Positions 39,755 through 53,675 are shown, counted from the first letter of the stretch. The stretch is DNA of 64,000 nt from Macrosoma leucophasiata (GCA_036365455.1 JAWQUS010000001.1:20191001-20255000), one strand, 5' to 3'. Numbers and translations: made by a program. Notes: generated by a model from the letters alone, not told the origin.

Positions 39755-40052
39755 CTATACATATTATAAAACAAAGTCCCCCTCCGCGTCTGGCTGTCTG
39801 TCTATTCTTGTCTGTTCGTGAGCAAGTTCTAGTTCAGAGTTTTTTTTTTAATTGGACAGATATAGACGGCTCGTCTCTATACAGCCGTAATTCGCCGACC
39901 AATCAGAGTGCGTGAAGAGTTCTCATCATATAAGCCAAAAGATGTCCACTGCTGGACCAAAGTCCCCATAAGGAGGACATGCCATAATCGCCACGCTTGG
40001 CATGATTGGCGATCAGAGTAGCGGTAGTTTTACCCCAGGACGTTGCTGCCTT

Positions 40053-40319
40053 TTTTGTTTATGTATTAAAAGTGGCAAACATGCATGCAATTCACATTGA
40101 TGTTAAGTGATGACTGCAGCCTATAGACACCCACAGCAGATGCGTAGCCACCCCTGAGGCCTAAGGTGTTATGCCTCTGTGCCGGAAATTACAGGGCCAT
40201 ACATTACCATCTGATAGGAACACGATAGTGCTGAACACTACCATTTAGCGGCAAGTATATTAGGTAATGCGGTGGTACCTACGCCCGCGAGCTCCGTCAC
40301 TGGAGCTCTACCACCAGTT
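40053..40319 (+). repeat. Helitron-like repeat
   Basis: Near-full copy ending CTCTACCACCAGTTAAA, with a short internal deletion near 40135. Confidence 0.72.
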
Positions 40320-40923
40320 AAACCTACCTGTGTTATTGCACTACTACCGCACCATAGGAATGGTTTAACCGCCATTGTTCGGTTGACTGAACTGCAGCAG
40401 TCAGTGGAAGAACTGCACTAGTGGAACTAGTGGAAGAATTCTCTTCCAGTAGGAAAAATCCACTTGTGGGCGGTGGGTCGTCACGTCCCGCCTCCAGCAG
40501 AAAACCATAAGGGTTCTTAGTCTTGATACGTATTTTGTATTTTTAAGAACTCTTTACTAGAGTTCTTCAGATTTAAGCTGCTAGGGAGAGTTAAACATAC
40601 CTATAGGTATTATGTTTACGATTAGGGGCATTCTCGGTTGATAAAGCATTTTATTTTATTGAACAAATCTATGAAGTATGTGAATTGCATTATACATAAG
40701 TGTCAAAGTGTTTCATATACTAACATCTTATCTCAACAATCTTATCTAGAGTGTTTTGTAATGAGACTGTTAAGAGGGCTTTATTTACCCTCTTTTTTAG
40801 GATTTTGTACCTAAGAGGTAAAAAGCGGCCAAGTGCGAGTAGGACTCACGCACGAAGAGTTCCGTACCATAATCTAAAAATAAAAGTCACGTTTGTTATA
40901 ATCAAGTTTCTACCTTTATAATA

Positions 40924-42178
40924 GGTTGGGGAAAAAGTCTTTTCGCATTATAGTATGTATGAACTTGTAATAAAATCTCTTTGGCTGTAGTATTTGTATC
41001 TGGCTGGTTTTGGTATCATTGAAAGTTAAGATTTTAAAGAACATAATTCCAAATTCAAATGAGGCAAATGTTTGATTTTAATTTGTTTTTCGTACTGTAA
41101 GAATCTAATGAAGAAATTCGATACCTTTTAAAATTTTACTACAAAAAAGGTAAAAATGCAACGCAAGCCGCGAAAAAAATTTGCGATGTTTATGGACCTA
41201 GTGCAGTGTCTGGGAGAGTAGCACAAATTTGGTTTAAGCGTTTTCAATCCGGAAATTTTGATGTCAAAGATGCACCTCGCTCTGGTCGCCCTATTACGGA
41301 TAAAATGGATGCCATTTTTGAAAAAGTGGAGCAAGATCGACATATCAGTAGTAACGACGTAGCTGAAGAACTGAGAATTGATCACAAAACAGTTTTGGCG
41401 CATTTGAAAAAAGCTGGGTACAAAAAAAAGCTTGATATTTGGGTGCCTCACGAGCTCACTGAAAGAAACCTAATGAACTGTGTACTCATTTGTGATTCTT
41501 TATTACGACGTAATGAAACCGAATCATTTTTGAAGAAGCTGATAGAAAGGTGATGAAAAGTGGATCACGTACGACAAGAACGTGCGAAAAAGGTCGTGGT
41601 CAAAGCCCGATCAGGCTTCACAGGCTGTGGCGAAACCCGGGTTAACTCGCAATAAGGTGATGTTGTGTGTGTGGTGGGATTGGAAGGGCATTATTCATTA
41701 TGAGCTTACCACCAGGCAGGACTATCGATTTTGAACTCTACTGCGAACAACTGATGAGATTAAAGCAAGAAGTTGAGAGAAAGCGGGCGGAATTGATCAA
41801 CAGAAGGGGTGTGGTGTGTCATTATGATAACGCTAGACCTCACACACCTATAGCCACTCAGCAAAAATTAAGAGAGTTTGGCTGGGAGGTGTTAATGCAT
41901 CCGCCGTATAGTCCTGACCTTGCATCTTCAGATTTCCACCTGTTTCGGTCTCTTCAGAATTCTTTATGCAATGTTAGGTTAACATCACGAGAGGACTGCC
42001 AAATCCACTTGTCGCGGTATTTTGATGAGAAGTCCCAAAATTTTTATAGCAATGGGATCATGTCCCTACCTACAAGATGGCAAAAGGTTATCGAACAAAA
42101 TGGTACATACATACTTTAGTTAAATATAAATAAACTATATAAAAAAAAATGTTTTGGATTATCTTAAAAAATGCGAAG
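40924..42178 (+). mobile_element. Mariner transposon, nearly full length
   Basis: Starts after TA with GGTTGGGGAAAAAGTC. Its 3' inverted repeat is cut short (AAAAATGCGAAGAAA, then unrelated sequence), losing about 16 bases compared with the copy at 34594-35050. It encodes a mariner transposase with two frame changes (next entry). Confidence 0.9.
41107..42119 (+). pseudogene. Mariner transposase (frameshifted)
   Basis: An N-terminal helix-turn-helix region (NEEIRYLLKFYYKKGKNATQ, then QIWFKRFQSG) is followed, after a frame change near 41553, by a segment with GDEKWITYDKN (first catalytic Asp). After a second change near 41700, CHYDNARPH and SSDFHLF give the second and third Asp with 34 residues between them (D34D, mariner family). 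No single open frame remains. Confidence 0.88.
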
Positions 42179-42464
42179 AAAAAGAGTAAAAAATTGCTTA
42201 AAAATTACGTTTGTTCTTACGCATTTTTGCTCAATATTAAAATAACGGTAGCAGGTAGACGCTTGAAATTTTCACAGAATATTTAATTGCATATTACCTT
42301 TTAAAATAAATAATATAATAAAAATAAAGTGAATATTGAAGGAGGCTCCCATACATCAGACCTAATTTTTCACTATGTTAATATATTGTGATGTGATTTT
42401 ATTTTATAAATTATGGTACCTTCGTGCATGAGTCCGACTCGCACTTGGCCGCTTTTCTTTTTTT

Positions 42465-42790
42465 TAGTTGTAATGGCATTGCTGTTACGCATAGGTACTG
42501 CCAGTGTCAAGAAAAACAATATTTCGTATTAAGCAGCGTAAAAGTCAGAATTAGTCAGTCAATTTTCAGTCAAAGTCAGTCAGAGTCACAGTTCACAACC
42601 AGTAAGTTACTCGAGTACATACACTGAAGTTTTGGAGGCAAATTGAAAGGCCGTGCTTGACGCATTGTTATTGTATTTCACTAAACACGGGCACTGTAAT
42701 AAACATATATCAAACAAATTGCCACTAATTTTATTTAATGGAACTCTTTCAAGGTTCCCGCCAAAACCACCCATATTCTATTTGTTATTG
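42465..42790 (+). repeat. Dispersed repeat (AATGGCATTGCTGTTACGC family)
   Basis: From GTAATGGCATTGCTGTTACG through CAAGAAAAACAATATTTCG to AGGTTCCCGCCAAAACC. Reverse copy at 48240-48625. Partial copies at 2815-2900, 9645-9740 and 10865-11115. No TIRs or boxes seen. Confidence 0.6.
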
Positions 42791-43391
42791 TAAATCTTTG
42801 CAAGTTTATTAGAATAACGCCATCTAGCGGAATATACCAGAACTACTAAGTATGGAGCAATATCACCGTTCGTCAAGCCTAGGATTGAGTTGTTAGAAAT
42901 ACCAGTTTCCAACGTTAACCAGTAGATAGAGTGGTTAGCGGCGCTTTATATCCTAGGTTCAACATAATTACCAAATACCAAAATATAAATCCAAAATTCT
43001 ACTGATGGTAGAGTTCTGGTGTAAGGACTCGAGGGCGCAGGCACCACCTTATTACCGAATCTAGCTGCCGCCAAATGGTAGTGTTCAGCACTATCGCGTT
43101 CCGGTTAGATAGTAATGTATGGCCCCGTAATAGCTATCACACCGATATAACAACTAAGGTCTCACTGGTGGCACACCGCGGACACTCCGCCAAAATTCCA
43201 TACAAACGCTTAATTTGGTCTCCATTAAACAGACATCAATCAGTGACGTGTATATACACGTGCACTTGTGTGCGTAGCACGTAGAGAATACCAAACGTCG
43301 CCCATAAGAGGGAAGGAGGTTGGGCGAAGCGGAGAAATCGGGCGAGACGTCGAAGTGTCCATTCTATTCGTAGTATTATTACATATTCTCT

Positions 43392-43700
43392 GCTGGTGGT
43401 AGAGTTCTAATATAGGAGCTCGAGGGCTTAGGAATTGCCGCATTAGATACCTAATTTATCGGCCGCTAAATGGTAGTATTCAGCACTATCGCGTTCCGGT
43501 AATGGTAAATGGTAATGTATGGCCCTTAATTATTATCACAGAGACATCAAAACTAAGATCTCAGGGGTGGCAACGCATTTTGACCTCAGGTTTCTGTGGG
43601 ACTGTGTTCTGACACCTCGGGTGTCTATAGGCTGCAGTCATCACTTAACATCAATGTGAACTGGATACTTGTTTGCCATCTGCATTACATAAAAAAATGC
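43392..43700 (-). repeat. Helitron-like repeats, cluster of diverged copies
   Basis: A diverged copy in reverse orientation, with further pieces at 43000-43150 and 43695-43760 in the same orientation. Confidence 0.62.
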
Positions 43701-44069
43701 ACCTGCATTTTTACCTCTAGTTTATGTGTAGATGTCTATAGGCTGCAGTTATCACTTATGTACTTTCGTTCAAATTAAAAAATATATATCGCGATATCTA
43801 CCTACACGTTTAAAATAAAAAAAAATAAACGTATACATTTTAAGTGAACAATGACGACAATACAAATGAGGCACGAATTAGAAATGGAATAATATTTGAG
43901 CTGTCTACAAAGTTTGGAAATTATATGATGTAACAATAAGATTTGTATCTGGAATTTCATCTCGTTTTGTATTAAAATATATGAATCAGGCAAAACTTCA
44001 AAAGCGATAGAACAGTTAACAAAATCACAGTCCAGAGCAAGAAATTTTGCACATCGGCCATAAGAAAGA

Positions 44070-44343
44070 GCATAGAGCAACACCGGAGGGGAGTAGCCAT
44101 ATGCAGGCTTTCCCCTCTGTCAAAGCAGGTACAAGCCCAAATGCGCCTATACCTGTCGCGTAGATGTTTAAGTGTGTGCGTGAAATTGTCTCTGTATTTT
44201 GTTCAAGCCAAGGTGTGAGTTTCGTAGTAATAGACGATTTTTGTAGTCCCCCCGCAAAAAATGACAGACTGTTTTGCATCGGTAATAAACGCTGTGGCTA
44301 CTCCCCTACAGTCCGCCGCGGCCGGTGGCCCGTGTTGCTCTTT
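44070..44343. mobile_element. MITE (CATAGAGCAACAC family)
   Basis: Near-complete copy. The right end has GCGGCCGGTGGCCCGTGTTGC. Partial copies at 38218-38390, 47065-47280 and 47935-48021. Confidence 0.74.
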
Positions 44344-44419
44344 AGGAAAGAGACTTCGGCTATTTTCGGCTCTGTAGATCATTATAGGTTAGGATCCCAC
44401 TGCAGAATCATTTAGTTCA

Positions 44420-46560
44420 CCCAGATATATAGTATAATAATGTGTAGGTACGTACTCTAACGTGATACTCGGTACATATATTATGTACAAATTTACTTTT
44501 TTCTTTTTACGCCTATAAACTGATGATAATATATTGGTTTAAACACGTAATATGTACACAAATATTTATTGTAAGTATATATATATTTACATTGTATTAA
44601 TAATATATTGTGTATATAATATATTTTTTTATTTTTTTAAACACGTCTCTAGTATGGCTAAAATCTAAAATGGCTAGTTGTCCAACCTGTTTGACGTCCG
44701 TGGAACACGGTCCCAGATGAAAATCAGCGTCAGGTCGATTGATGTTATCGACCTGACATGAATCTGATCTGGGCTCCCATTTGGACCAGCCGTGAGACTT
44801 CATCTCTATTTTGTTAACTTTTATTGTGTTTTTTTTCGTGTCCAATTGTTTGTTTGTAATAAAATAATTTAGCTTTTTTGTGTCTCTGTGTTATCCAAAT
44901 AAATGTTTTTTTTCTTTCTATCTTTATATGCTGCAAACCTAATTTTTAAGCATATTTATAATCTATTAAAATATATAAAGTATCTTATAAACTAATAAAT
45001 GATGTGGTCAAATTTAGTTGTCCATATCAAATATTCATGAAAATTAAATGATCGAATATATCATGACATGAGCAATTTTACGATAGGACCATGACACATA
45101 CAAAAAGAAATGGGACAGCCATGATATATTTAGCCATATTTTATTCTCATTAGGAAAGCAAGTTGTATAAACAAAACAAGTCATTTAAAAATGTAACTCC
45201 TCGCAAAGTAGCAAGCTCGGTAAATTGTTCGGAAAACTGCCGGTATTGTGATGGATCAAGAAAGAATCATTGAAATGTTGGATGAATTAATTGCAACTTA
45301 ACAAAGGAGTCGGTTCGACACGATTTGTATTCAGAGGCACGTCTCGGAGAGCAATTCACGAAAACCTTTATAAAAGGTGTTTTAAGTAATTCTATAATGG
45401 CGCTGCGAAAACGACTCGAGTGGGATTTAAAAATAATCTCAAAATTATAAGACTGAAGAAGATTATAACAATCATTTAAACTCTCGAGTTGTTCTGAAGA
45501 TAACTCAATTGGGTGTTCTTAAACTTAAGGTTGTGGGTTTAATAACACCACGCTGTCTAATTCCGGCTTTATTTTGGTTCGTGTTTTAATACCAGGGCCC
45601 GCACCATGACGTTTTATATTGCGATTAAGTTAAGGTGCTACTAAAAATTTTAAGAATTTTGAAGACGCGCGCGCACAACGACACGTAAAAGTGACAGTCT
45701 GAAGTTAGTTGCTCAACAGATAAAATCAACAGTCTCAAGTTAATTCCTAAACTTTTTTCTTGTTTTGTTTTATTTCTGGATTGATACGCTAAACAAGTAT
45801 AAAATAACGCCTACGTAAGCCCATAAAAAAAACTTATTGATTTTCACGCGAATCTCAATTTGCAAGTGTTGTCCAATAATTTCCATATTATCATGTTTCA
45901 GTATAATACAGAATAATTGATATAAAATTGTGCGGATACTTTTCGTGATGTGGTGTAGACGTTTGTAAGTAGGTATTTTGGAATAAGCTTTGTAGAACCT
46001 GTAAACAAACCAGTGCCTCAATTCTTGTAACATTGTATGCGTTTAACCGCAAATATGTGAAACTAACCACACAAAAGGAGCTTTGGCTTAACAATAACGT
46101 AGACGAACAGTTTTAGTGCCAAACATGTGATGTGAGAGGTAGCTAACTTCTTTTTTAGGCTTCCTCAGCTTTGACCTCTGTGGAGAAGGACCACATCAAT
46201 AATTTTGTAGTATTTATCACAAGTATAAAAAAGTTAGTTATTGTTAATATATCAACCACGTAAAGTTTATGAAATAATACATTATTTATTGTAGGAACAC
46301 CACATCAAAAAAAATATTGAATATAGAGGAAATTAAAAATGGAGAGAGGATGTACGAATTGTAATTTCACAATCTGTTTAATAGTTTTAAACCACTTACC
46401 CGCCACCTAAAACTAACCTAAAAGATTGTGTGGAGTGATATTGTGTTCCAGTTAGGTGGTATCTAATGATAGTTTTTGAAATGTTTGCAAAATTATACCG
46501 TTCTGGTTATGTCGCTGATTTTGATGCCCAAAAATTGGTGTTTTACATATTTTTATGCAT
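44420..46560. other. Intergenic stretch, little recognised
   Basis: AT-rich, mostly unique-looking. ORFs here are short and lack motifs. Confidence 0.5.
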
Positions 46561-46564
46561 CATT

Positions 46565-46750
46565 CCGCGTCGTTTTTTATATAATGAAGGTGACAAACAT
46601 GCATGCAATTAACATTGATGGTAAGTGATGACTGCAGCCTATAGACACCTACCCAAAGACCAGAGCTCACAACGCAGATGCGTTGCTACCCCTGAGGCTT
46701 TAATTATTATGTCTCTGTGAAAGTTATTGCGGGGCCATACAGTGAGGTAT
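46565..46750 (+). repeat. Helitron-like repeat, 5' parts
   Basis: A diverged 5' portion here. Comparable 5' pieces are at 38387-38530, 49166-49323 and 53088-53220. None reaches the hairpin. Confidence 0.6.
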
Positions 46751-47404
46751 CATATTATCTCTTTATTTCATCATTTGCAACTCGTGAACTAGACTATATT
46801 AAATAGGTATGTGTCTATTCAGAAACTTAATTAAAAATAACACAAATGACAATTTGAATAACTCTAGCCGAAATGACTGGGGAAATTATATGTTTGTATG
46901 AAATTATTACATTTCATAACGAGTTTCAGGTGACGAACGCATTCAAAATATGTTTCAGTTATTTAGATTTTAATTAATTTCGATACATTTATATTTGATA
47001 TTGGGACACATTTTGTACAATGGAATTCAATAATTGGGATATAGGCTTTGGCACTAACCATAGAGGAACTCGGCCCACCGGTCGCGGCGGACCGGAGGGG
47101 GTAGCCATAGCGTTTATTACCGATGCATAACAGTCTGTCATTTTGAGGGGGGAAATTCGTGTGACACTCACTCACACTACAAAAATCGTTTATTACTACG
47201 AAACTCACACCTGGACTTGAACAAAATAAAGAAACAAATTGACGAAAAATTAAATATCTGGGCTACAGGCATAGGACTAAAATTCAAAACTCAAATCATT
47301 TATTTCAAATTGGTCTACAAGGACACTTTTGCACTGTCGGGTTATAAGCTACCTAGAGAGAATGACTTATAATAATAATCCAATAGGTATTAATAAATAC
47401 CAAT

Positions 47405-47672
47405 TTTTTTTATTTATTTTTTAATTCTCCATTTAAAGAGCATGGTCAAAGACCATGACGCTCTATACGTTCACATGAATTACATTCTTCATTAAAAAAA
47501 ATAATTAAACAACATTAGCTCATTGACAATTGATATAGTTGCAACAGTATTCTGGCGTCATCCGTAGTAGGATCTGCAGGACACTGTTGCAATGTCCTAT
47601 TTCTAATGAAGCCCTGCGATGAGCCTCACCTCGAACACATTCAACCAAAATATGGTATACGTCTTCCAAATA
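47405..47672 (-). mobile_element. Second copy of the same LINE, 3' end only
   Basis: Closely matches 51553-51812 (AAGAGCATGGTCAAAGACC and onward), truncated earlier. One base differs in the coding end. Confidence 0.7.
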
Positions 47673-49337
47673 CCAATTTAATAATAACATTTAACCGATA
47701 CGTGAATCATCAAATTTTTCAATTCCTTCACAGAAGAAAATGAAAAATCTGTTCGTCATAATCATAGTCATTCACTTAGCAGAGTTCCAAGTGCAGGTTT
47801 GTAAGGCAGTTTGTCAAAACCTTAGATTTAATACAAATATTATTAAATAAAATAAAGATAATGTGAACGTCCATGGCAAATAAATATTTGCATATAAACA
47901 CATACGCAAATACCCACCAACAGCTAAATACCATTTGGTCTTGTACTTTGACAGAGGGCAAAGCCTGCATATGGCTACTCCCCTCCGGTCCACCGCGGCC
48001 GGTGGCCCGTGTTGCTCTATGCTTCCAACGAATCAAATTTTTTTTTTTATATTTATAACCAAAATGTTCACTGAATACTGCAGCTTATAAAAAATCATAT
48101 TAAAAAAACAATACTAATGGTTTTCCTATTACCTATCATGTATATCCTTACATGATCATGATCATCATCACTCCAGCTTAAATACTATTTCTATCAGCTC
48201 ACAGGTATCATCGGTAGCTCACAATTGTACAGTACCTATCCATCAATAAATATTTGGGGTTTTTGGCGGGAACCTTGAATGAGGCGTATAGTGCTCTGAT
48301 TTTATTTCATTTTCTTGTTGTATTTTTGAGTTATATTAAATAAAGTTGGTGGCATTTTGTTTGATATAGGTTTATTAAAGTGGCCGTGTATAGTAAAATA
48401 GAATAACAGTGCGAAAACAGGCCTTTCAGGTTGCCTCCAAAATTTTATCGTAAATGTTCTAGTAAAGCGATGGTGGATGGAGCTCTCTTGACTAACTTAA
48501 AAAATAATTGACTGACTGACTAATACTTACTTTCACGCTGCTTGAAATACGAATAGAAAATATCGTTTTACTTGACACTGGCTATAGGTAAGCGTAACAG
48601 CAATGCCATAATAATTAAAAAAAAAAACAATAAATATTGCACATCGATGGCATATTACAGGTCTGTAGAGCGATATATCTTTTGCAAGACCTTACCTATC
48701 TGATGTTTATATTCTATGTCGACCATTCTAATCAAATTTTGACCAATACCGGACTGCGGATGCTTACGTAGGCAATGTGCAGCAGAGATAACGCTCTACG
48801 CAGTCGAAACTAGCCGATTGTCTCTTTCAAAGGCTCGATGTGTGATATTTCTTGATGAGCACTGTATTTTAAAAGGCTCTGATTTTATCAGATACTATGT
48901 ATTCTTACCTCTTCAACATCAGATTACATCAGTCATTAAAGGTAGGGCTTTAGTTGGTCGTTACTTTAACAGGAGTACAAGAAGTATTCCTTAATGGGCA
49001 ATAAAAGTGGTAAGAAGGTGGCGCGGAAGCCTTTGTAATATATTGTAACGGCAAGAATTATTTAATTACGATTTATTAGCTGTTATAGAAAGTTCACTAG
49101 ATGACGGTTAGCTGTGTTTTTGTACGTAAAACCCTTTTGCGGTTGAGAGTACAATTTTTTCTATTTCTTTTATGTAATAAAAGTGGCAAACAAGCAAGTT
49201 CACATTGATGTTAAGTGATGACTGCAGCCTATAGACATACACAATGACCAGAGGTCAAAATGCAGATGCGCTGCCACTCCTGAGGCATTAGGTGTTATGC
49301 CTCTGTGCCGGAAATTACAGGGCATTATTTTTTTGAA

Positions 49338-49540
49338 AGGTAACTGCCTGATCCTGGGTTCGATTCCCTGGTCGGGAGCAATTAGAAATCAGGGTATATA
49401 TCTTTGATCTACATTCTATCGGGAATTTTCAATTTTCTGGAAGTTTCCCAATAACTCGGAGTATGGTAGTGTACCCGGAGATCTTAACAAGCTCACCACC
49501 TGGGAGAAAACGTAACCGGCGAATCGTAGGTTTGTATGTA
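49338..49540 (+). repeat. tRNA-derived SINE (family 1), 5' truncated
   Basis: Starts just before the B box (CTGGGTTCGATTCCC) and runs to GGCGAATCGTAGG. A full copy follows 13 bases later. Confidence 0.72.
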
Positions 49541-49552
49541 GTTTCATTGAGA

Positions 49553-49862
49553 CTGCCTCAGTAGCCTAGTGGTAGCAGGCCACTATTACTATGCTGCAGG
49601 ACCTGGGTTCGATTCCCGGGTCGAGGGCTATCAGAGATAACGGTTTAAAATCCCATTATCTGTGGTTCGATTGGGATTTTTCCATTTTCTGGAAGATTCC
49701 CAGCACCTCGGAGTTTGGTAATGTGCCCGGAGATGGCAACAGGCTCGCCACCTGTTACATGGGCCAAACGTAACCGGCGAATCGTGGGTGTTTGCATGTA
49801 TGCTTGAATGCATGCATTTACCTCTGCCTACCCCTTCGGGGATTACAGGCGTGAAGTAACGT
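49553..49862 (+). repeat. tRNA-derived SINE (family 1), full copy
   Basis: A tRNA-like head with an A box (TAGCCTAGTGGTAGC, from 49562) and a B box (GGTTCGATTCCC, 49606-49617), then a body with CCATTTTCTGGAAG and GCCACCTGTTACATGGGCC, ending CAGGCGTGAAGTAACG. There is no tRNA 3' half and no cloverleaf, so it is not a tRNA gene. Confidence 0.82.
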
Positions 49863-50470
49863 TTTTTTTTTTTAATATAGATTCTTTAGAGTAGTAGTGG
49901 TGTCGCGGAATTACTAGACAGTGATACCACGACACCACTGCTATGCCGAGGTCCTGCGTTCGTTCTCTGGGTAAGTGTTACTGAAATGATTCTATTTTCG
50001 GCAGTTTGCCAGTGCAGTGCTCCCTACGGAATTTGGAAAAAAAATGTACAAAATTTCATCGAAATCCGCATAGCCGCTTTAATTTCATTGAGCAACAAAC
50101 AAACATCCATACCTACTTTCACATTCATTGGATTACAAGATTTTTATAATTAGCTTCTATAACTGTTCTATTTAGTATGTAGGTATAATTGGTTTGAACG
50201 ACCATTTATTTGCTCCCCAACATCTTTCTTTCGTTTCCTTTCTCGTTAAAAGTAGTTGAAACTCGAGAGCCTTAGTGCCTCATTTGGTTACATAATTTCT
50301 TGGCATGCTTGAATTTGGCAGAAATTGGACTATTACCAAAAGTTACCTCCATTCAGAATCGGTTTTTGTACCGATATTGTCATTGTTGAGATATTTGAGA
50401 GGTAATGATCATATTTTAAGGAGTTCCAATAAAGGGTGCTGACGGGTTTTGTTGAATAGACTATATAATA

Positions 50471-50824
50471 GTGGCAAACCATTATACGTCCCACTGCTGG
50501 GCACAAGTCTCTCCCCTTTTTTGGGGGAGGCCTGGAGCTTACTCCACCACGCTGCTCCAATGCGGATTGGTGGCAGTGGGTGGGTTAGTGGCCAACCCGC
50601 TGTCGGATGTTTTTCAAACCGCCCATAAGGCCTCCGACAAGGTTTAACGACTGCTATGTATCGATAGCAACCGGGACCGACGGCTTAACGTGCCCTGCGA
50701 AGCACGGAAACGCGCATTTAATTTGCCACTAGCGGTCACCCATCACACTACCCGACCGCACCCGCAGTGCTTGACCGAGGAGATTGCTACGATCTACACC
50801 AGCCGCGGGGCCATGCGCGCTACG
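50471..50824 (-). repeat. 5S-like SINE copy
   Basis: Reverse orientation. From CCATTATACGTCCCACTGC to GGGGCCATGCGCGC, nearly complete. Confidence 0.7.
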
Positions 50825-51544
50825 GGCCATGCGAATAAACTGTTTAAGACGGAATAACTATCACAGGGACAAAACTACCTAGGTCTTACAAGTGGTAATG
50901 CATTTGCACTAGGACCTTTGGATTATTACATATTCTCTGCCTTTGGTTTTTGTGTAGTTGGTAGATATCTATCTATAGACTTACTTAATAATCTATGTAA
51001 ACTACAATGCTTGTTAGTCACTATCAATCACTAAATGTTTTCTTTTTTTCGAATTGACAGTATTACTGTTGGCAAAATGCTTCTACAGCGTAACCGGACA
51101 TGAGAGATGCATAGCTCGGCCTGGATTAACGTAGTTGGCACTTCAACGCGAGTGCCATGCGGCCGCACTGTAGTGCCCACTGCGTGTAGAGAGGGTGGCG
51201 ACGAGCCTAAGGGCACCTCCGAACGAGGTACGGGTTAAGTGCTATCCCCCTTATTTATAAAAGCATTTTAACTAAAGTGTTGCTAGTCTCTCCTTTGTCT
51301 TTTTCTATCGTACGCAATTGACAATGCGACTGATAAAGATAAAGCATATTATAACTTAAACGTATCTAATGTACGTTTATGAATTAGAGGGTTAGGGTGT
51401 AAAGTTATTTTTTTTTCCCTTAAGGTATTAGGAATTATTTATGGTGAATAAGAAAATATTCTTTCTCAAACTAAAATGGACAAGCGCGTGTCGGTGCAGT
51501 ACGGGATTCCGTTTCTTCGTGTACATATTTTCAGTTGTTCATTA

Positions 51545-52200
51545 AACGAGATTTTTTATTTTTTTTTAATCTCCATTTAAAGAGCTTGGTCAAAGACCAT
51601 GACGCTCTATACGTTCACATGAATTACATTCTTCATTTTAAAAAATAATTAAACAACATTAGCTCATTGACAATTGATATAGTTGCAATAGTATTCTGGC
51701 GTCATCCGTAGTAGGATCTGCCAGGACACTGTTGCAATGTCCTATTTCTAATGAAGCCCTGCAATGAGCCTCACCTCGAACACATTCAACCAAAATATGG
51801 TATACGTCTTCCACTTTACCACATATACTACAATTAGGGGTATCAGATTGACTCATTAAGAATTTAAACTTATTAAATGGCACATGTCCGGAGCGAAGTC
51901 TCATCATTGTGACAAGTTCTTTCCTGGACAGGGCACACTCGGTCATCCATGGAGACCTCAACGGTTCCGGCTGTATTGTTCTATACCAGATGCCACATTC
52001 ACGGGAACGTAGATCAAAGAACTTCTTCCATAATTCTACACAGTACTTTAGTACAGTAGAATGGCAAGATGTCTATCTGAACTCCATATGAGGTTGCTTC
52101 TTTCGCTAATTGATCAGCCATTTCATTACCTCTAAACCCTGTATGTGCTGGTATCCACTGAATATTAAACGAGAATTGTAAACTTGTGCATCCTGCTTAG
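51545..52200 (-). mobile_element. 5'-truncated I/R1-like LINE end (RNase H and zinc knuckle)
   Basis: The minus strand reads HTGFRGNEMADQLAKEA (RNase H end) at about 52190-52080, then after a decayed stretch LRSGHVPFNKFKFLM and CSICGKVEDVYHILVEC, the C-terminal Cys/His block of such LINEs. The 3' UTR follows. Confidence 0.72.
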
Positions 52201-52341
52201 CTGTAATAGTTTTTTATTTTAATTTCGCTTTATTTACTACTACCGTTTCTTTACCTTCACACATCCAGCACCACCATTTAGCTGTAAGGGGGTAGGGACA
52301 CTTGGCTCTTAAAAAAAGCACTCTAAATAATTTTATATTTA

Positions 52342-52620
52342 CAAAACTGATGAACTGGCAAATTAAAAGCGCGTTTCTGTGCTGCGGAGGGCACGTTAAG
52401 CCGTCGGTCCCGGTTTCTATCGTTAGATAGCAGTCGTTAAACCTTGTCTAAGGCCTTATGGGCGGTTCGAAAAAACATCCGACAGCGGGTTGGCTACTAA
52501 CCCACCCACCTCCACTAATCCGCATTGGAGCAGCGTGGTGGATTAAACTCCAGGCCTTCCCCCAAAAAAGGGAGAGACTTGTGCCCAGCAGTGGGACGTA
52601 TAATGGGTTGCCATTATTAT
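52342..52620 (+). repeat. 5S-like SINE copy, 5' truncated
   Basis: Starts inside the body at GGCAAATTAAAAGCGCG, lacking the 5S-like head, and ends at GGGTTGCCATTATTAT. Confidence 0.68.
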
Positions 52621-53675
52621 AATTATTATAACTCATGAACGGGCAAAAAAAAACAAAGGGGTGTGCGAGAAAAAAAAAACATCCCACCTCCATTATACAT
52701 AAGGTAGTTTTTTCTACCCTAAAATACTGTATGCTTGTTTGCCAATTCATGACAAAAAAATTATACATCATACTCAAAGGTCCAAAATCGATCAAGGCAC
52801 AAGGAAATAAATTGTTACGTTTCTCATAAAAAATCTCGTTTCACAAAGGCGCCCCGAATAAGTGTAAAGGAAACAAAAAAATGGTGTTTATTTTTTTAAA
52901 AAGAGAACAACAACGCCACAGGCGCACATTTATGTAGATACTTTAAATATCCGATTGCGGTTTATCCCCAACATCAAACGGATCTGCCGCAAATATCCCT
53001 TTGACTTGTCTGTTTTCTAAAACCTTTGTAATCACCAACAATTCTATATTTTCACCTTGTTATTTGTGAATGATTGTTAATGTGTTTTTTATGTAACGAA
53101 GGTGGTAACCTAGCATGTAATTAACATGTATGTTTAGTGATGACTGCAGCCTATACACATCTACAAGAAAAAAAGATACGTTGCCACACCTGAGACTGTG
53201 CCTGAGACCTTAGTTGTTTATTTTATTTATTTATTTAATACTTTATTGCTACAATATAAATCATATTGACAAATGGCGAACTTAACGCTAAAAGCGCTCT
53301 TTTCCAGTTAACCATCGGGAGTCCAGAGAGCTATCTGAGCGGGGCATAATAGTTAAAGAACAGAAAAGAAAAACTTAAATTTATTTTTGAAATTATCTTA
53401 AACAAGATTAATGGATTGAAAACAAAAGTATTATTTCAGTTTATTCATTTATTTCATATAATTAGGCTCCTGGAGAGCACTTTTACATCGTCATTTTTTT
53501 AAAACTAACCTAGAGTGAAAACTACTAATAATAATCAAAAACACATAATAAATTAAATAGACACTGAACAATTTTGTATAATATGGAAAGCATCAATTAT
53601 TTACAAATTCCTCCATTTCCCCATTTCAAAAGAAACTGAGAAATAGTTAATTAGGTCGTCATTTAAAAGTACGTA

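Larger units (their letters stand above)
40823..42454. mobile_element. TIR element carrying an inserted mariner
   Basis: Begins AAGCGGCCAAGTGCGAG (40823) and ends with its reverse complement CTCGCACTTGGCCGCTT (to 42454). The repeats extend about 50 bases into ...GTACCATAA. Non-coding outside the mariner. Related ends occur singly at 35878, 51478 and 56565. Confidence 0.72.

Noticed and set aside
49562..49617. tRNA gene
   Set aside because: A and B boxes are present, but the head lacks a pairing acceptor stem and runs into a repeated body found in seven places. It is a SINE.
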